Part shown: positions 11,861 to 23,641 of the stretch, one piece after another | Layout: every line of letters starts with the position of its first letter | Numbering within the stretch: the stretch's first letter is position 1 | From: Anisakis pegreffii | Taxonomy: Eukaryota; Nematoda; Chromadorea; Rhabditida; Anisakidae | DNA length: 64,000 nucleotides | Assembly (NCBI GenBank): GCA_035041965.1 | Contig: JAPYMA010000568.1 | Span: forward strand, 124,001 to 188,000 | Reading direction: 5' to 3' | Program-made: the position numbers and the translations under genes | Notes under the pieces: generated by a model | Database searches by the model: none | Told to the model about the DNA's origin: nothing | What the model saw: the letters and a program-made list of their open reading frames with translations, nothing else

Positions 11861-12350
11861 TGCAAATTGTGCTAATCATTAACATAAAACGGTAATACAA
11901 ATTGGCAACGATATGCAAAATCACCAGCATAAATATAACAACAAAATTCGTCGATTAATTCCGCATGGAATATCAAAATCGAAAATATTATGATCAAACG
12001 TGCAATATCAACGACCACTGCTCATCCATTATGCACTGCCTCTCATGTGATCCAAAAAGGCGGAGGTTTGGTTACCCATGCAGTGTGGTATACACTACCT
12101 TAGCTGACTAAACGTGAACAAAACGTTTGGCTCATTATCATATACACATTATGCAAATTGTGCAAACCACTAACAGAAAACCGTAATATAAATTTTCAGT
12201 GATATACACAGCATGAAACGTAAAGATTAGTCGATTCATTTGGCATGGAATATCAAAGCCGAAAATATTTTGATCGAAGTTGATTAGTCAGTGACCACTG
12301 TTCATCTATTATGCGCTCCTTCTCATGTGATCCAAAAAGGCGGAAGTTTT
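11861..12350. repeat. direct duplication, ~290-bp spacing
   Basis: tgcaaattgtg at 11861 recurs at 12152, and tctcatgtgatccaaaaagg at 12041 recurs at 12321. Between them many blocks match in order (gcatggaatatcaaa, cgaaaatatt.tgatc, gaccactg.tcatc.attatgc). The two copies are diverged and differ by small indels. The array lies upstream of the small basic secreted-protein gene and could carry duplicated regulatory sequence. Confidence 0.8.
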
Positions 12351-12839
12351 TTTTAATCCATGCAACGTGATATTTATCATGATAGTTGATGAAATGCAAC
12401 CAGAAATTTGGCTTCTTCTCAGATTTTGCTCGTATATCATGAACAATAAATGTTGTTTGCCGCAGTGCTGTCGATAAAGTGAATTGAGTTCTTTCATTTC
12501 TTTATCCGAATCCCGACCAATTCCAATGCAAATTGCTCCTGTCAACACTAAGGCTGATCATTCTCTCTCATGTATCTTTCAGTTAGAGATTTGGATCTCA
12601 AAGGAATTTCGAGAATTTTACTAACCAGGATTTTTGAAAGGACGGTTGTTGAACTACAGTAACGCTTCATCACTCCTTTGAACATCACTGTTCTTCGACT
12701 TCACTCACATCGTTTCGGATACATAAACCGATAAAACTGCTGTACAGATGTTCACGGAACGCTAACAAAATATATCGATAGTTATTTGTCACACACACAC
12801 ACAATTCTGTTGCACAAAAACTTACTAACCCTCTCGCTT

Positions 12840-13067
12840 TCAAGCAAAAGCTACATCAGCATTCAGCAGTCCGAGTTGAGACGTGATTTGTTTTTGGATA
12901 AAGGTTGCTTTCGAACTGAATTCAAAGTAAATTTTTGCGCTTGAGCCGAAGCCAGAAACCTTTAGGTCATATTCTAAGGCAATGCTCGTCGGAGGACGGG
13001 TTGTCCGACATAGGGCAATTTCCTGGCCACTTTGATCCGACGGGGTCCACTGGCCAAACACAGACAC
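12840..13067 (-). other. candidate last exon, unknown gene
   Basis: After a possible ACAATAG acceptor the minus strand stays open for about 75 codons (FGQWTPSDQSGQEIALC ... LGLLNADVAFA-stop) with balanced protein-like composition. I find no matching upstream exon with certainty, so this may be a gene remnant. Confidence 0.25.
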
Positions 13068-13205
13068 TATTGTAAACTACATGTTTACAACCTAAATAAC
13101 TTACGAACCAAAGGTTACAATCTGAATCACGGAATAACCCGGGTGATTATGCTTAAACTTGGTACTTCATTCCATCATCAGCACTTTTTTACTTTTGGGC
13201 CGGGG

Positions 13206-13437
13206 GAAGGGGGGGGGGGGGGAAGTGCCTTCATTTGATTTTGTTGATAAAGAAACGTTGATATTGCAAGCAGCAAAGCGTGCACTAGGTCATATTGAAG
13301 ATATTCAAATGGTGAACGAAAGGGAGGTGAAAATGATATCGGCGGATGTAAGCAAAAATAAAGGATTAGTGGAGCTGAATCCGTTGGATGTGTACAAAAG
13401 GAACGCGAAACGGGTTGTTTGCTATTGTAATCATTAA
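13206..13437 (+). other. candidate coding exon beside a poly-G tract
   Basis: A plus-strand frame of about 65 codons (KETLILQAAKRALGHIEDIQ ... VELNPLDVYKRNAKR) has normal charged composition and ends at CGG|GTTGTT or a stop at 13437. It is preceded by a run of about 14 G at roughly 13209-13222. The opposite strand is also open but reads as Pro/Phe/Ser-rich antisense. I could not attach it to a gene; it could be an upstream exon of the gene at 15110 or a separate one. Confidence 0.3.
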
Positions 13438-14185
13438 TGCTCGATTGTATTCTCATTATTATTAGTATTTAATTATGGCTATATGTCACATGTTGGTGCA
13501 TTGTTTTAGTGTTTAATGTTTCGTTTTTGTTTTTATTATCCATATTGTTCTGATGATTGTAATTATCATTATTATTGTTTTGCTTCGTCTTTTTATTGGC
13601 AATGCTTTTATTCGTTGGATTGATTGAATGCATTCATGGGAATGTTGAAATGTTATGTAAAAGTTTCCGTTTAAAAACGTTCTGATGCAACTTTGTGTTT
13701 TTGTTAACTCATAAAAGCAATGAAATGATATCATACATAAAGGGGTGAGAGGTTTAGCACCATGTATTTGGTTGATTTAATATGAGTTGTTAATGAGTGA
13801 TTCAGTTTTGTGGCTTGTGGTTTGTGATTATTGTGATTAATCGGTTGAAAATGAAACTAGATTTAGGTTTCGAAATGAATAAAGAATTTTGAATGAATTC
13901 AAATAAGTGTTGTTGAATGTTTGACGGAATGTTGCCGTTGAAGCAGATTGAAATTCTGGTTGTGAAACATCGTTGTGTGTGTGTCATACATAGGAATAGT
14001 GCCGTGACGATAATAGTTACTAGTGACTTGCATTTGATGTGAATGAATCATGAGAGTGACTGACCTTGGAGTTGACTTGACTGCGTGTTTGGATAAGGTC
14101 ATTGTCATTGTCAGATTTTGAGTTTGGCGATGATTTTAATCGGTTAGGATTAGCTGGCTGAACTTGCAGCTTTGAGGTGATTTAC

Positions 14186-14697
14186 CCTTGCTTCGGATTG
14201 GTCGATTTATCGGTTGATCGATTTGTGATGGACGGTGATCCTATTGGAGAGGCAGCAGGCTTAACGCCAGGCGGCCAGCTGGGAATGAAATATGGAAAAT
14301 ATAGACATTTGCACATCGTTATTGTTGTTTAGCAAGGTCAGTTGGGTCCTGATAATTTCTTATTGTTTGTATGGAAGGAAGGAAGTAGTGCAGCAGATTT
14401 ACGATGGATCTCTACCAATCAAATTTCATCTCATTTCTTTGAAATTTCAATGTGCAAACATTTCATTCACATTTCTGATTCATACCGCCGCTGCTCAGCG
14501 TGATTTGACAATTTGTTAACTACTAGGAAATCTGAGTTGAAATTAATCGTATCGCCGCCTCGCACTTTTTCAAAAATCAGGAGGCAGTGATTATAAAATA
14601 AGGTCATTGAGTGAGTCACTTTACCTGAATTGAGTGAAATGTCGTTGTTGGATTGTCCGACGAATTCAATCATCCCATTTCTGAATCTCATGAACAT
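14186..14697 (-). other. candidate exons of an unrecognised minus-strand gene
   Basis: An ATG at 14697 opens MFMRFRNGMIEFVGQSNND and stops at TCAG|GTAAAG. A strong acceptor TTTCATTCCCAG opens 14186-14278 (WPPGVKPAASPIGSPSITN), ending CAAGG|GTAAAT. A linking exon at about 14524-14577 (VRGGDTINFNSDF) would keep phase. Downstream exons are not resolved. Asn-rich open frames at 13.5-14.1 kb could belong to it or be AT-rich noise. Confidence 0.25.
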
Positions 14698-15109
14698 AGT
14701 TCTCAAAAGGTGAATTTAGTCATCGTTCAATTATGAAATTGTTCAGTGTGATTGATTCAGTTGAATTCAGTGTCTCTCTTTCGACATAAGTTCATTTGCC
14801 ATAAGTGGACCATAAATTTATTTTCTGTTTCATAGGCAAAAACCGCTTCGCTTCTAATTGCTACTGCCTGCCGTCTTGTTCATTTATTATGATTCTTTGA
14901 AAGAAAATTTAGGCATTTGGTGAAAAACTTTTTCAGACGCTTTTTAGTGAATGAAATTCTTAGAGTTTAATGAAGTTTTTTAAATTTGCTGCTAATATTT
15001 AATTCGCTGATTGCTATTGCTATTGTGCGTTAATGGTAATACGGTCGGTCACTTTTGAAAATATTTGCTTGCAGTGATTCTGATTCGTTGAATAACTGAT
15101 CACATAAAA

Positions 15110-18100
15110 ATGCCATCGTTTGTGGTTGGTGTCAAGCGTTGGTATCATTATTATTATTATTTTTATTTATTTATTACGATCGGTGCGGCTCGTAGCACAT
15201 CACTGGTGAGTTAGTTGATTGACTATTCATGCTGTCTGTCATAAGGAAGGCAGGCACGATTAATATCGATAAATTCAGGAGGAATCCGTGTCATTCTGTG
15301 AGCATTTAGTGGAATGTGAGAGCACGTCGAGAATGCAAGAAAGAATATGCCAAGGAAATAATATGTTTCTGCCGTATTGGCTGCCATCTGAAAACAAGAA
15401 GCGACACGAATGTTATTTGAAGTTGAGAAATGACTATATTATGGTCAGTTTGACGTTGTTGTGTCATAGTTACCTGGATTGGCCAGGCTGTCATCAAACG
15501 TTTGTAACGTTGCTGGCCACAATGCTCGCGTTTCCATGCGCATTGTTTTAGCCTCAAGTTACGCCACCTCACTGGCTAGGCGAGCAGGCCATTGTTATGT
15601 CATAGTTAATAATAATAATATTATTATTATTGTATGTTGATGAGTTTTTGAATAGTTTGAAAAATTATTTGGATAGATAGATAAGATAGCGTAGCTGAAT
15701 GAATACGTAGCTTGCTGGCTGCTTAGCCAAGATGTTGATAAAGCATGAAGTGTGTTCTGTGTTCAGTGGACTTGTTGACCTGACCTGGGGTTGGCAGACA
15801 GAGTTTTGCTCGAAGAAATCGCTTGTAGATAGTAGTATCTAGTAGAAAAACAAGTCATGTTTTTGTTACAGTTGGAACGCATCGAACGACAATTGGACAG
15901 TCAATTATTGTCGTGCTATATCGAGCAAACTATGCCGTTGGATGATGAGCATGTTCGTTCGGTTTTATTCTATTATACAATTGATTTTAGAAATTACTTT
16001 ACTTATGCACTATGATCAAATAGTAATGTAGTTTTATTAACAAAGTATTACCAGCGCAATTAGAGACGGCTCTTTACGAAGTTCAACGTTTCGGCGTTAT
16101 GCCATCTTCAGCAACATGTTGTTGAATCACTATATTACTAACTATATTACTATTTGATCTATCTCTACCACCATGCGCCTTATAAAGGAAGAAAGTTTCC
16201 AAGAATTGTTATGCACTATGGTTTTTCGTTTTGCATTTTGCTGTATTTTTGCATTGAATATGAACTATGGTGAGACAATGCCTGGTTGAAAACTGAATTG
16301 GTTTTAGCAGCGAAAATGCGACTTGTCCTTGCTGAAAACGGTCAGTGAGCTGAGGAATTCATCAGGACACCTCGTCGTTGACAACTGCTTTCAAGGGACA
16401 CAGGCACGCATACAGCGACAGTGTTCTGCTTTGCAGGAATGTTGTACAGCCCGTAGAAGGTTTGTTTTTATTATTTGTTTACTGCTTGCACAGTGATGAT
16501 GGATGGTCAAATCTGCTCTGATTTTTGCAGATGTTTGCAGATGTTGTCGAAATCGTTTTTGTTAGAAAAGAAACGAGAACGTTTACAAATAATCAGACGG
16601 CTAGCCAAAGATTGTGAGGTGAGGTTAATTTATCAAAGATAATATTAATCGTAATAATAATAATAATAATAATAATAAGTATTCAGTTGGGTATGCGTGT
16701 AAGCGAGCTAGATCTGGAAAAGTCTAAAACTAAGGGCAAACCTCCGCCTGCTGGCGCTGAAACGTCGTCAAAAACGGAGCAAATGAAAGCAGATACGACG
16801 ACATCTACGGCACCTTTGGAAGGTACTTTGTGTTATTGTATTAGTGTTATTATTATTATTACTGCTTGTTTTTGTTGTTATCTGTTAGAAATGTTTACAG
16901 GGAGAGAGCAGCCTTCGAAAGTAGTACGATTTATGATTCACTATAATGTTAATGAGCAGATGAACGATACTCGACAGATGGACGACGACAAATCATTAGT
17001 GGCGGGGGTGAGTATTTTATTTTATTGAAAGTTATGAGTACCTTTCAGCAGGCCATTAGACGGCGATCACTTGCTTCTGTTGCTGCCTAGCAGTAGTGCT
17101 GTTTAGTATTAACGCAAGAAGTGAACATACTAGATAGAACATATTATCTTTCTAACACAGTGGGTAGCAGCCAATAACTCAGAAACTCAGTTGATTTTAA
17201 GATTGCGTTATTGTGAATTGAAGTGATCGATGCCGTTCAGCTAAAGTAATGGTCTATCTGTTTTTAAGGCTACCATCTCCAAGCAGCTGCCAGACTGGTT
17301 TCAGCCACCACAAAAAGCAACTGATATGCAAGCAGCCCCTGAGAATTCGAACACTGAGAATCCGTTTCAGCTATCAATTCCGGCAATTAACGGATGTGTG
17401 GACAAAGATTCTTTGAGGAGTTCGCTTCAAAAATGGTCAAAAAATTTTGATTTTTGTTGCGATCGATCATCAATTTGTGATTTTCTGATTAATCAGTGTG
17501 ACGTACGCATTCGCAAAAGCGTTTTGTTCTAAAATAAATCGTCACTTTTGAATGAGTGATGTTAACTTTAACAAACAGTATAATATTAACTACTCTAACG
17601 TTGAAGGTATGCGTATCTGGTGAGCGAGATTTCAAGTGAGTTGAAGCGCATTCCACTGGCAAATCAACGCCGCATCAACGCGATTCTGAAACGATTTGAA
17701 CCGCTACGACAAAATTTAGTGTTGTTTCAAAACGAGAACAGTAGAAATGGCAAAGGTTTCTTGAAATTGTCTCCGTTTTTGATAGTTGCATTTTTATTTG
17801 CTGCTATGATTTGTCATGGTATCATTATTATTTATTGTTTGTCTTCCAACAGGAAATTCAGGGTCAGCAATCGGATTGGAAATGGCGCAGGAAAGAGATG
17901 AAACCACGATTAACGAGGAAGAATCGAGTTCATCCGAGCGGAGAAAAGGCATCGAGTTTGATCAGAGAGAGACAAATGCAGCATTTCGAGGAGTGGTTAG
18001 CTATAATAATAATTGTCATTACTATTGTCAGTGATAATTAGAGTATGCTTGATATGTAACAAGTTCAGGTTGGACGTAACTTATCGGCGTGTGATCGGTA

Positions 18101-18833
18101 TATGAGATGTCATCATCAGGTTAGTTCATTGCTATTCATTATTCATCGACATTATTGTTTTCGTTTGTTTGATTACAGATGGTGATTGGGTTAGATCGAT
18201 GTGGCGTATTGTCGAACTTGAATTCGACGTCGTTATCGACAGAGTCGTTATTAGAAGTTGAGGATAATGAATGTCTGAGCAAGAGGCATGATGAGGCATA
18301 CAACCATCTATATGAATTGGTCATGAAAAGGAACAAAAAACTTCGACAGTGTCTTGGCGACGAGGTGCTTCGATTTATTATTAGTAGTAGTATTGATATT
18401 GTTATTGCTATTTTTGTTATTATTGTTGGATATAAATGATTTTTTGATTTTAGCAAAATTGGGAGTGTCTTCGAAGAGCATCAATTCAGAAAATAGTGGT
18501 TGATGAAATAAAATTCGATGGCATTAAATCGATTAGAGAGTGCTACTCAAATGTGAATGTGTTGCAGTTTAAATGTGCTCAAATTCGACAGTGCTGTCCG
18601 AGTTATTTCACGTTGGCGCTTTAGTCTTTATGTTATAGTTGTTATTATTATTGCCTTTATCCATTATTTATTATCGTTTATTTATCGTTGTTATTACGAC
18701 TATTATTTTAATACTGTTCAGATGTCGTGAACAGACGGCAGATGCAGAAGTGGAGAGTCAAATCATCAGCTTGACAGCGGCTCTTTCAGCAGAGAAGTAT
18801 AGATGTGTGTTGAAGAAGAAGGGACGAATTTGA
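15110..18833 (+). CDS. secreted protein with two 12-cysteine modules (~600 aa)
   Basis: Fourteen exons keep phase: 15110-15205, 15279-15443, 15872-15952 (or 15961), 16308-16459, 16531-16618, 16687-16822, 16889-17007, 17269-17435, 17607-17755, 17853-17995, 18069-18119, 18179-18364, 18454-18611, 18722-18833. Exon 1 encodes a signal peptide (WYHYYYYFYLFITIGAA). Residues about 39-193 and 440-592 each hold 12 Cys in the same order: C-x5-C-x10-C, two longer gaps, then C-x5-CC-x5-C-x26-C. They are joined by a Ser/Thr/Glu/Lys-rich linker of about 245 residues. The domain reminds me of nematode Cys-rich extracellular domains (DUF19/T20D4.11-like), but I cannot confirm that. No enzyme motif is visible, so an extracellular structural or binding role is inferred. 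Several introns are rich in (ATT)n. Confidence 0.75.
15608..15632. repeat. AAT/ATT inverted microsatellite
   Basis: A run of aat units turns directly into att units, forming a self-complementary stretch in intron 2 of the 12-Cys gene. Similar (taa)n occurs at about 16653-16678 in another intron of the same gene. Confidence 0.7.
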
Positions 18834-19130
18834 TTTCATTGTTGTTCCATCAGTGAGAAATTTAAGTTTATAGTTGTTATTATTGTTGATTATTGTGTGC
18901 TTGGGTTTCTTTGTCTTTCTTGTAAATAGCCTATTTTGAAGTGTTTATTTACTTTTATTGATTGTATTTATTTTTATCCGATTCAGTGCATAGAAGTTAT
19001 TAATATTGGCACTTTGAGTACATCCATACGTTTATAATGAAACAACACAAACAAAAAGAAGAAAATGTCACAAAACGATTCCCATCCTCTTGACTAGTTG
19101 TTAGACTGGCCAGAAACATAGACATCACAT
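18834..19130. other. 3' flank of the 12-Cys gene
   Basis: AT-rich sequence after the stop. I see no further coding exon and no clear AATAAA close to the stop on the plus strand. Confidence 0.4.
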
Positions 19131-19134
19131 TTCC

Positions 19135-19545
19135 ATAGAACCCGAGGTCCCCCACCGCTGTCCATGAGAACATGGAAGTTTGACGGTACGGATGCCGGGT
19201 TCACCCGGAACCTGGATAGGATTGCTCCTTGGGTTATCAGCCCATTCTCCCGGCGTCACTGCATTCGCACACCTACAGGGAAACTAGAAAATGCAGTGTC
19301 TATGTCTACGATCCGACTAACACGGATCAACAAAACTTAGGAATCACTCCGTGAACATTCTCACCTATTTCATGGAACTGAGGACCAATTAAAACGAAAT
19401 ACAACAAGAGAAAAGATGAGGTGGCAAAATAACTAGCCTCTGTGAAGAAATGTGTGCCATGATCGTCCCCGAAATTCGTTGACCACCTTCATTTTTCCTG
19501 TGGCCTGGTCACGAAGTCCAATTGTCCAGTCAGACCAACGCGCAG
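19135..19545 (-). other. candidate exons, GC-richer than surroundings
   Basis: Two minus-strand open blocks look coding. One follows ATGTTTCAG near 19545 (ARWSDWTIGLRDQATGKMK). The other, at about 19138-19287, follows TTTTCTAG (FPCRCANAVTPGEWADNP ... SMEM-stop). They can be joined in phase 0 with a donor after ATGAAG. The WSDW sequence recalls thrombospondin type 1 repeats, but the expected Cys pattern is not visible. I do not assign a family. Confidence 0.3.
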
Positions 19546-21960
19546 CTGAAACATATGTAGCAGTTAGAAGTAACAATGCATTAGATTATATTCTGAGAAT
19601 GCATTCGATGGGCCGAAAAATACATCAACAACGGACAGGAACGAAAATACTTCAACCTGCACCAATTTTCTGTTCCAAAACGCAATTACGAACTGTTCGT
19701 TGAAGACTTAAGGAAATGACTTATTATCATATTACTGAATGAGGAAAGTCAGTGAACAGTAAACTTGCTGAATGCGGAATCCGATCATGAACCGTAATCA
19801 TAAAACTTGTTTCCTATTTAAAAAGTACCCGGAAAAGACGAGAAAGCGCATATACGCCTCTGATAAAAGCAACTCTTTGGGATAGAGCTCAGTTTTACCT
19901 CATAAATATACCCCGTACGCTAATTTCACACAAACTGATTACAATTCCCGCAAGTAATATAAGCAATTTATTACAAGATTAAAATTAATTACGTTAAAAC
20001 GAATAACGAACGATAATAAGAACATGAACTGAACGAACAGATAGTTCGTAGAATTACTTCGAAATCATTGTATTTAGTTTGTAGCGGTATAGTGCAGTGG
20101 AAATGAGGGCAAAACCAACACATACTTACAATTAGAGGGGAGATGGAACGCTGCTGTACGATTGAGCATTGTTATATCTTATGACACCTATTTTCTTTGC
20201 TACGAACTTTCTGGGATGTTAAGAAACGCAATCACATCAAGCATGGAACTGCATCGAACGATACTAACTATTTCAAATATTTGAGATTAGATAGATTTAC
20301 GAATGACACATAAGATTTGAATGACATAAGATTTAAGACTAGATTCAAGATTAGAGAACATTTATACGAATGACACATAAGATTTGAATGTGTTTGTGAA
20401 GTTGATTCATAGCAATCTGAAAGTATTTTGTTTGTATGGATGACTTCCGCAGCTTTGCAATGAGCATTAGCAACACCAGTACGACTTAACATAGACGAAT
20501 TCAGAACAGAGAATGCAAATTAGTATTGTGAGTTCGCAACATCGGTATCGAAAGCGTTTTGATCAAATCTGAGCAGTTCGTGACCAGATTTGATCTGTTT
20601 TGCGGCATTATTCACAGAAGACTGGATTTGAGAAGACTGAAATCTGGTCAACCAACCGATGGAGTGAATGTCACTTTGGTTGATAAAATGCGAACAGAAA
20701 TAGTCGCTTTATTCTCCTGTCATTATCTGCAAGTCATTATTTCATACCCTCTTGGTTTGCCGATCGTTCTAAGCGACTGACAAAAAGTTTAACGTCGTTA
20801 CGAATATTTGCTGGATTGATATTCGGCCATGCTTGATTACGAAAAGTATTTGTGGCAATGGGCATTCATTATTGCTTGATTTTGCAGTGTTTGATAAGCC
20901 GATCGCTATGGATCTATTCGGTTACATCATTTAAAATCATGTCTATCATTGATCACGAAAGATCACTGGCTTACTGCGGTCGTTCGTTTCAGACAGCCAA
21001 TCACTGAGCGCTTGTTCAATAGACCATGGCCGAATACCAATCCGAAAACAAGTGTTTTCTGATTCATTTTGAGTCCCACACCTTGGAAGTTATAGGGCAG
21101 TATGAAAGAGTAGTCCAGCACCTGATTGCCCATTAAATCAATAGCCGACGGTAGAATTTCAGAGAGACAAATGATTTACAGCGCTATTGTCGTTCGTTGC
21201 GCGGAAAGAAGGATATCAAGGAAGTAAGAATGTGGTATTGGTGACACTAATGATAACATGAGTGTTTACTGCTGATATTATATAAGCAAACTTGAAGAAA
21301 ATAGGTTGCTCTGCATCATTTGAGCTGCTCAGCGAAACCAAAAATCTTAACTACTTGCATGAATATTTGATTTTTCGATACCAAAACACCTGCACATCTC
21401 AGCTCATCATATGACTAACATTTTGTATGAGGAAAAGAAGAAAGCAAAACGAGAACAATTTATCAATGAGATTTATTGAATTTAACAATATTAATGATAC
21501 AATACGAAGGAAGCAATTTATCGGTAGCGTTATACTGATGAATGAATAAAACGTAAACGATCAATTAGATTCTCCCGCAAATGATATCGTTTGGATTCTC
21601 ATCACTGATGTTGATGAATAATGTCAACGACCGTTTGCGGAGTATTTCGTCCTCCAATGAGATCAAAATTTAGTACACGAGTAATTGTATGTATATTGCA
21701 TATATGTATGTATATCACTCATGCGGTCCAAATATCAGCTTCTGGCACGCCGAGATTCTGAAATCTTCTGCAATTTAGTGGAGGATTTTTTTGGGGCAGA
21801 TGAACCGTGCAATTTTCTAGAGCAATTAGAAAGACTATGAAATTTACAGAACGCTGATGCGATTTCCTGGCATGCTTGCCGGCACTTCTGAAATAAGCCG
21901 TTATAAGCCGTTCATTTTCGTCGATTGGTTGAATACCGGAAGCATAACATGGTGTTTAGT
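19546..21960. other. gene-poor stretch with a short direct repeat
   Basis: No supported gene. A 25-bp block acgaatgacacataagattt plus gaatg occurs twice, at 20299 and 20366. A minus-strand AATAAA at about 21469-21476 may serve the lectin gene, which would imply a 3' UTR of roughly 600 nt. Confidence 0.45.
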
Positions 21961-21966
21961 GTGAAC

Positions 21967-22114
21967 ATGCGACAGATACACCTGATAACTGTCATCTTCT
22001 TTGGTAAGTTAAATGTGGGTAAGGCTGACAAGCTCTTTGATGTCAGGGATATGGAGATGCCGCGAGATTTGCAGTTCGTCAAATCACTTACGTATTAGAT
22101 GTCGTTGTCACTGA
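21967..22114 (+). CDS. candidate short secreted Cys peptide, antisense to lectin 3' end
   Basis: ATG at 21967 gives MRQIHLITVIFF and then a donor G|GTAAGT at 22003. The acceptor TGTCAG at 22046 continues in phase to a stop at 22114, for a 34-residue product. The first part is hydrophobic like a signal peptide; the rest holds four Cys as C-x3-C-x9-C-x-C with several Arg. The second exon overlaps the last 20 nt of the lectin coding sequence on the other strand. Such a short model can arise by chance, so this is a candidate only. Confidence 0.2.
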
Positions 22115-23641
22115 GGACCGTCGGCTTTTTCATGCATATAAATGGCGCTTTAACTTTACAACAACTTTGGAACCACTTGCCGCTGAGCGCATCCATTTTT
22201 GTGCATCGTCGAGCATGGTTATATTCGGGATGTTTTCCTAGAAAGGCGAGTTCTTCAATCGTAACCGATGAGGCGATCATTTTTAGTTCAGTTTACAGAA
22301 CCTTATCGAATGTTCATTAGATAAAAGAGAAAACGAAGATGGAGAATGCATTCTTGCATGAAACATGAGCGCGATTTCACGTGTTGATGGCGTTTACAAC
22401 AGACTGGTCCTATTTCAATTTCTGTGAGGATAATTGTCAATATCTGTGCCAATTGCATGAGCGATTCGAGATCATTTTGCTATCACATTTTGTCAGTGAT
22501 TTCCCGAAAAGTACGAAAGGAATGAGAAAATTTCTGTGAATTTACCTCCTTGCCAATATTCAAAATCGAATTTTGAGTGATCCGACCATACATAATCTTT
22601 TGACGAACCAAACTGAGCTGCACCCAACCACAACGTTTTCTTACCACTTGCGAGAACAATTTCTGCAAAATAACGATATCAAATCAAAAGGCATCGCTCA
22701 GCTTTTCTTCAGTCATCACTTTTTGCTCATTCAAAATACAAGGATGCCCGTTCCATCATCCGGAACTAAACACTGAATCGTGACAACAACGGACGGATCA
22801 TTAGATGATTCATGATTTTCTAGAAGCTATCATACTGATTTTTAGAGCTTCAACTGAATTTCCAAGCTCACGATAAAGGATCCATAACAAAAAAGGCAGC
22901 GGTTGGTAATTCGATGATGATCGTGTATTTGGTGTCCTCCAATTGAAGGATTTTCTTTGCTCAGAACTTTTTTAAACATCCTACCGTATGTTCTGCTCAG
23001 GTATTTACCACAATTTCTACACTGAGTTCTTGATTGAGCCTGAATTTTCTACTTGTTTTTCCACGGAACACTCACTTGCTTTGTACATTACTAATGGTTC
23101 TCTTTTTTGGAAAATTTGTCTAGTGATGAAATTGAGTGAACTCCTTGTTAGGCGACAATTCATTGCGTGTTAATGGAATGAGAAGATACGTTGAATGTAT
23201 TCGTTATCCTTCAGGTCGTGTACGGCAATATTATGACCGCCTCGGATAACGCACATAACCTCCGCAGTTGGCCATCTGGTGTCTTTATTGAAAAAGCGGT
23301 AACAATTCCCGGTATGATCCGAATATGTCCAATCTTCTGCACACTGTAGTTTACCGGAAGACACTGAAAATAGGAATTGCTTTTTGACTATGTGATGCAC
23401 ATGAAGCAATCCGTTTGATGAAATTAAACTGTATGTGAAAATATTACGGAGAAAATTCTATCATTTAAACACATCAAGTCATCAAAGCAGCTGGAAACGA
23501 AAAACTAATATTGATCATAGTTTTAATGCCTCAATGTTGATCTCAATGACACATTCGTTTGGTCTGTAAAGGAAGCTCACCTTGCAGTGAAATGCTAAAG
23601 GCGACGATTTGTAGTAATACGCTCAAGTAAGCAGTGAACAT
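22095..23641 (-). CDS. C-type lectin-like secreted protein, single CTLD (164 aa)
   Basis: Four exons (23581-23641, 23190-23363, 22546-22662, 22095-22237) sum to 165 codons in one frame. Exon 1 encodes a signal peptide (MFTAYLSVLLQIVAFSISLQ). The CTLD begins CAEDWTYSDHTGNCYRFF, continues TWPTAEVMC-type helix residues and NEYIQ, has the core WLGAAQFGSSKDYVWSD and FEYWQGG, and closes ARRCTKM...WFQSCCKVKAPFICMKK. The usual EPN/QPD and WND residues for Ca-dependent sugar binding are not visible, so carbohydrate binding is doubtful. A TATA-like box lies 160 nt upstream of the ATG. In nematodes clec genes are a large family, many induced in the gut by infection (family knowledge). Expression of this one is unknown. 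Confidence 0.85.

Noticed and set aside
13178..13456. 92-aa minus-strand open frame rich in Pro, Phe and Ser
   Set aside because: It mirrors a plus-strand frame with normal charged composition; the proline run comes from the poly-G tract.
19190..19215. ccgggttcacccgg palindrome resembling a tRNA T-arm
   Set aside because: No cloverleaf could be drawn around it, and it lies in a possible coding exon.
22099..22320. 73-aa plus-strand open frame
   Set aside because: Antisense of the lectin's last exon, which is fixed by phase and CTLD motifs.
22483..22668. 61-aa minus-strand open frame over lectin exon 3
   Set aside because: Wrong frame; the true exon reads WLGAAQFGSSKDYVWSD in phase with both neighbours.
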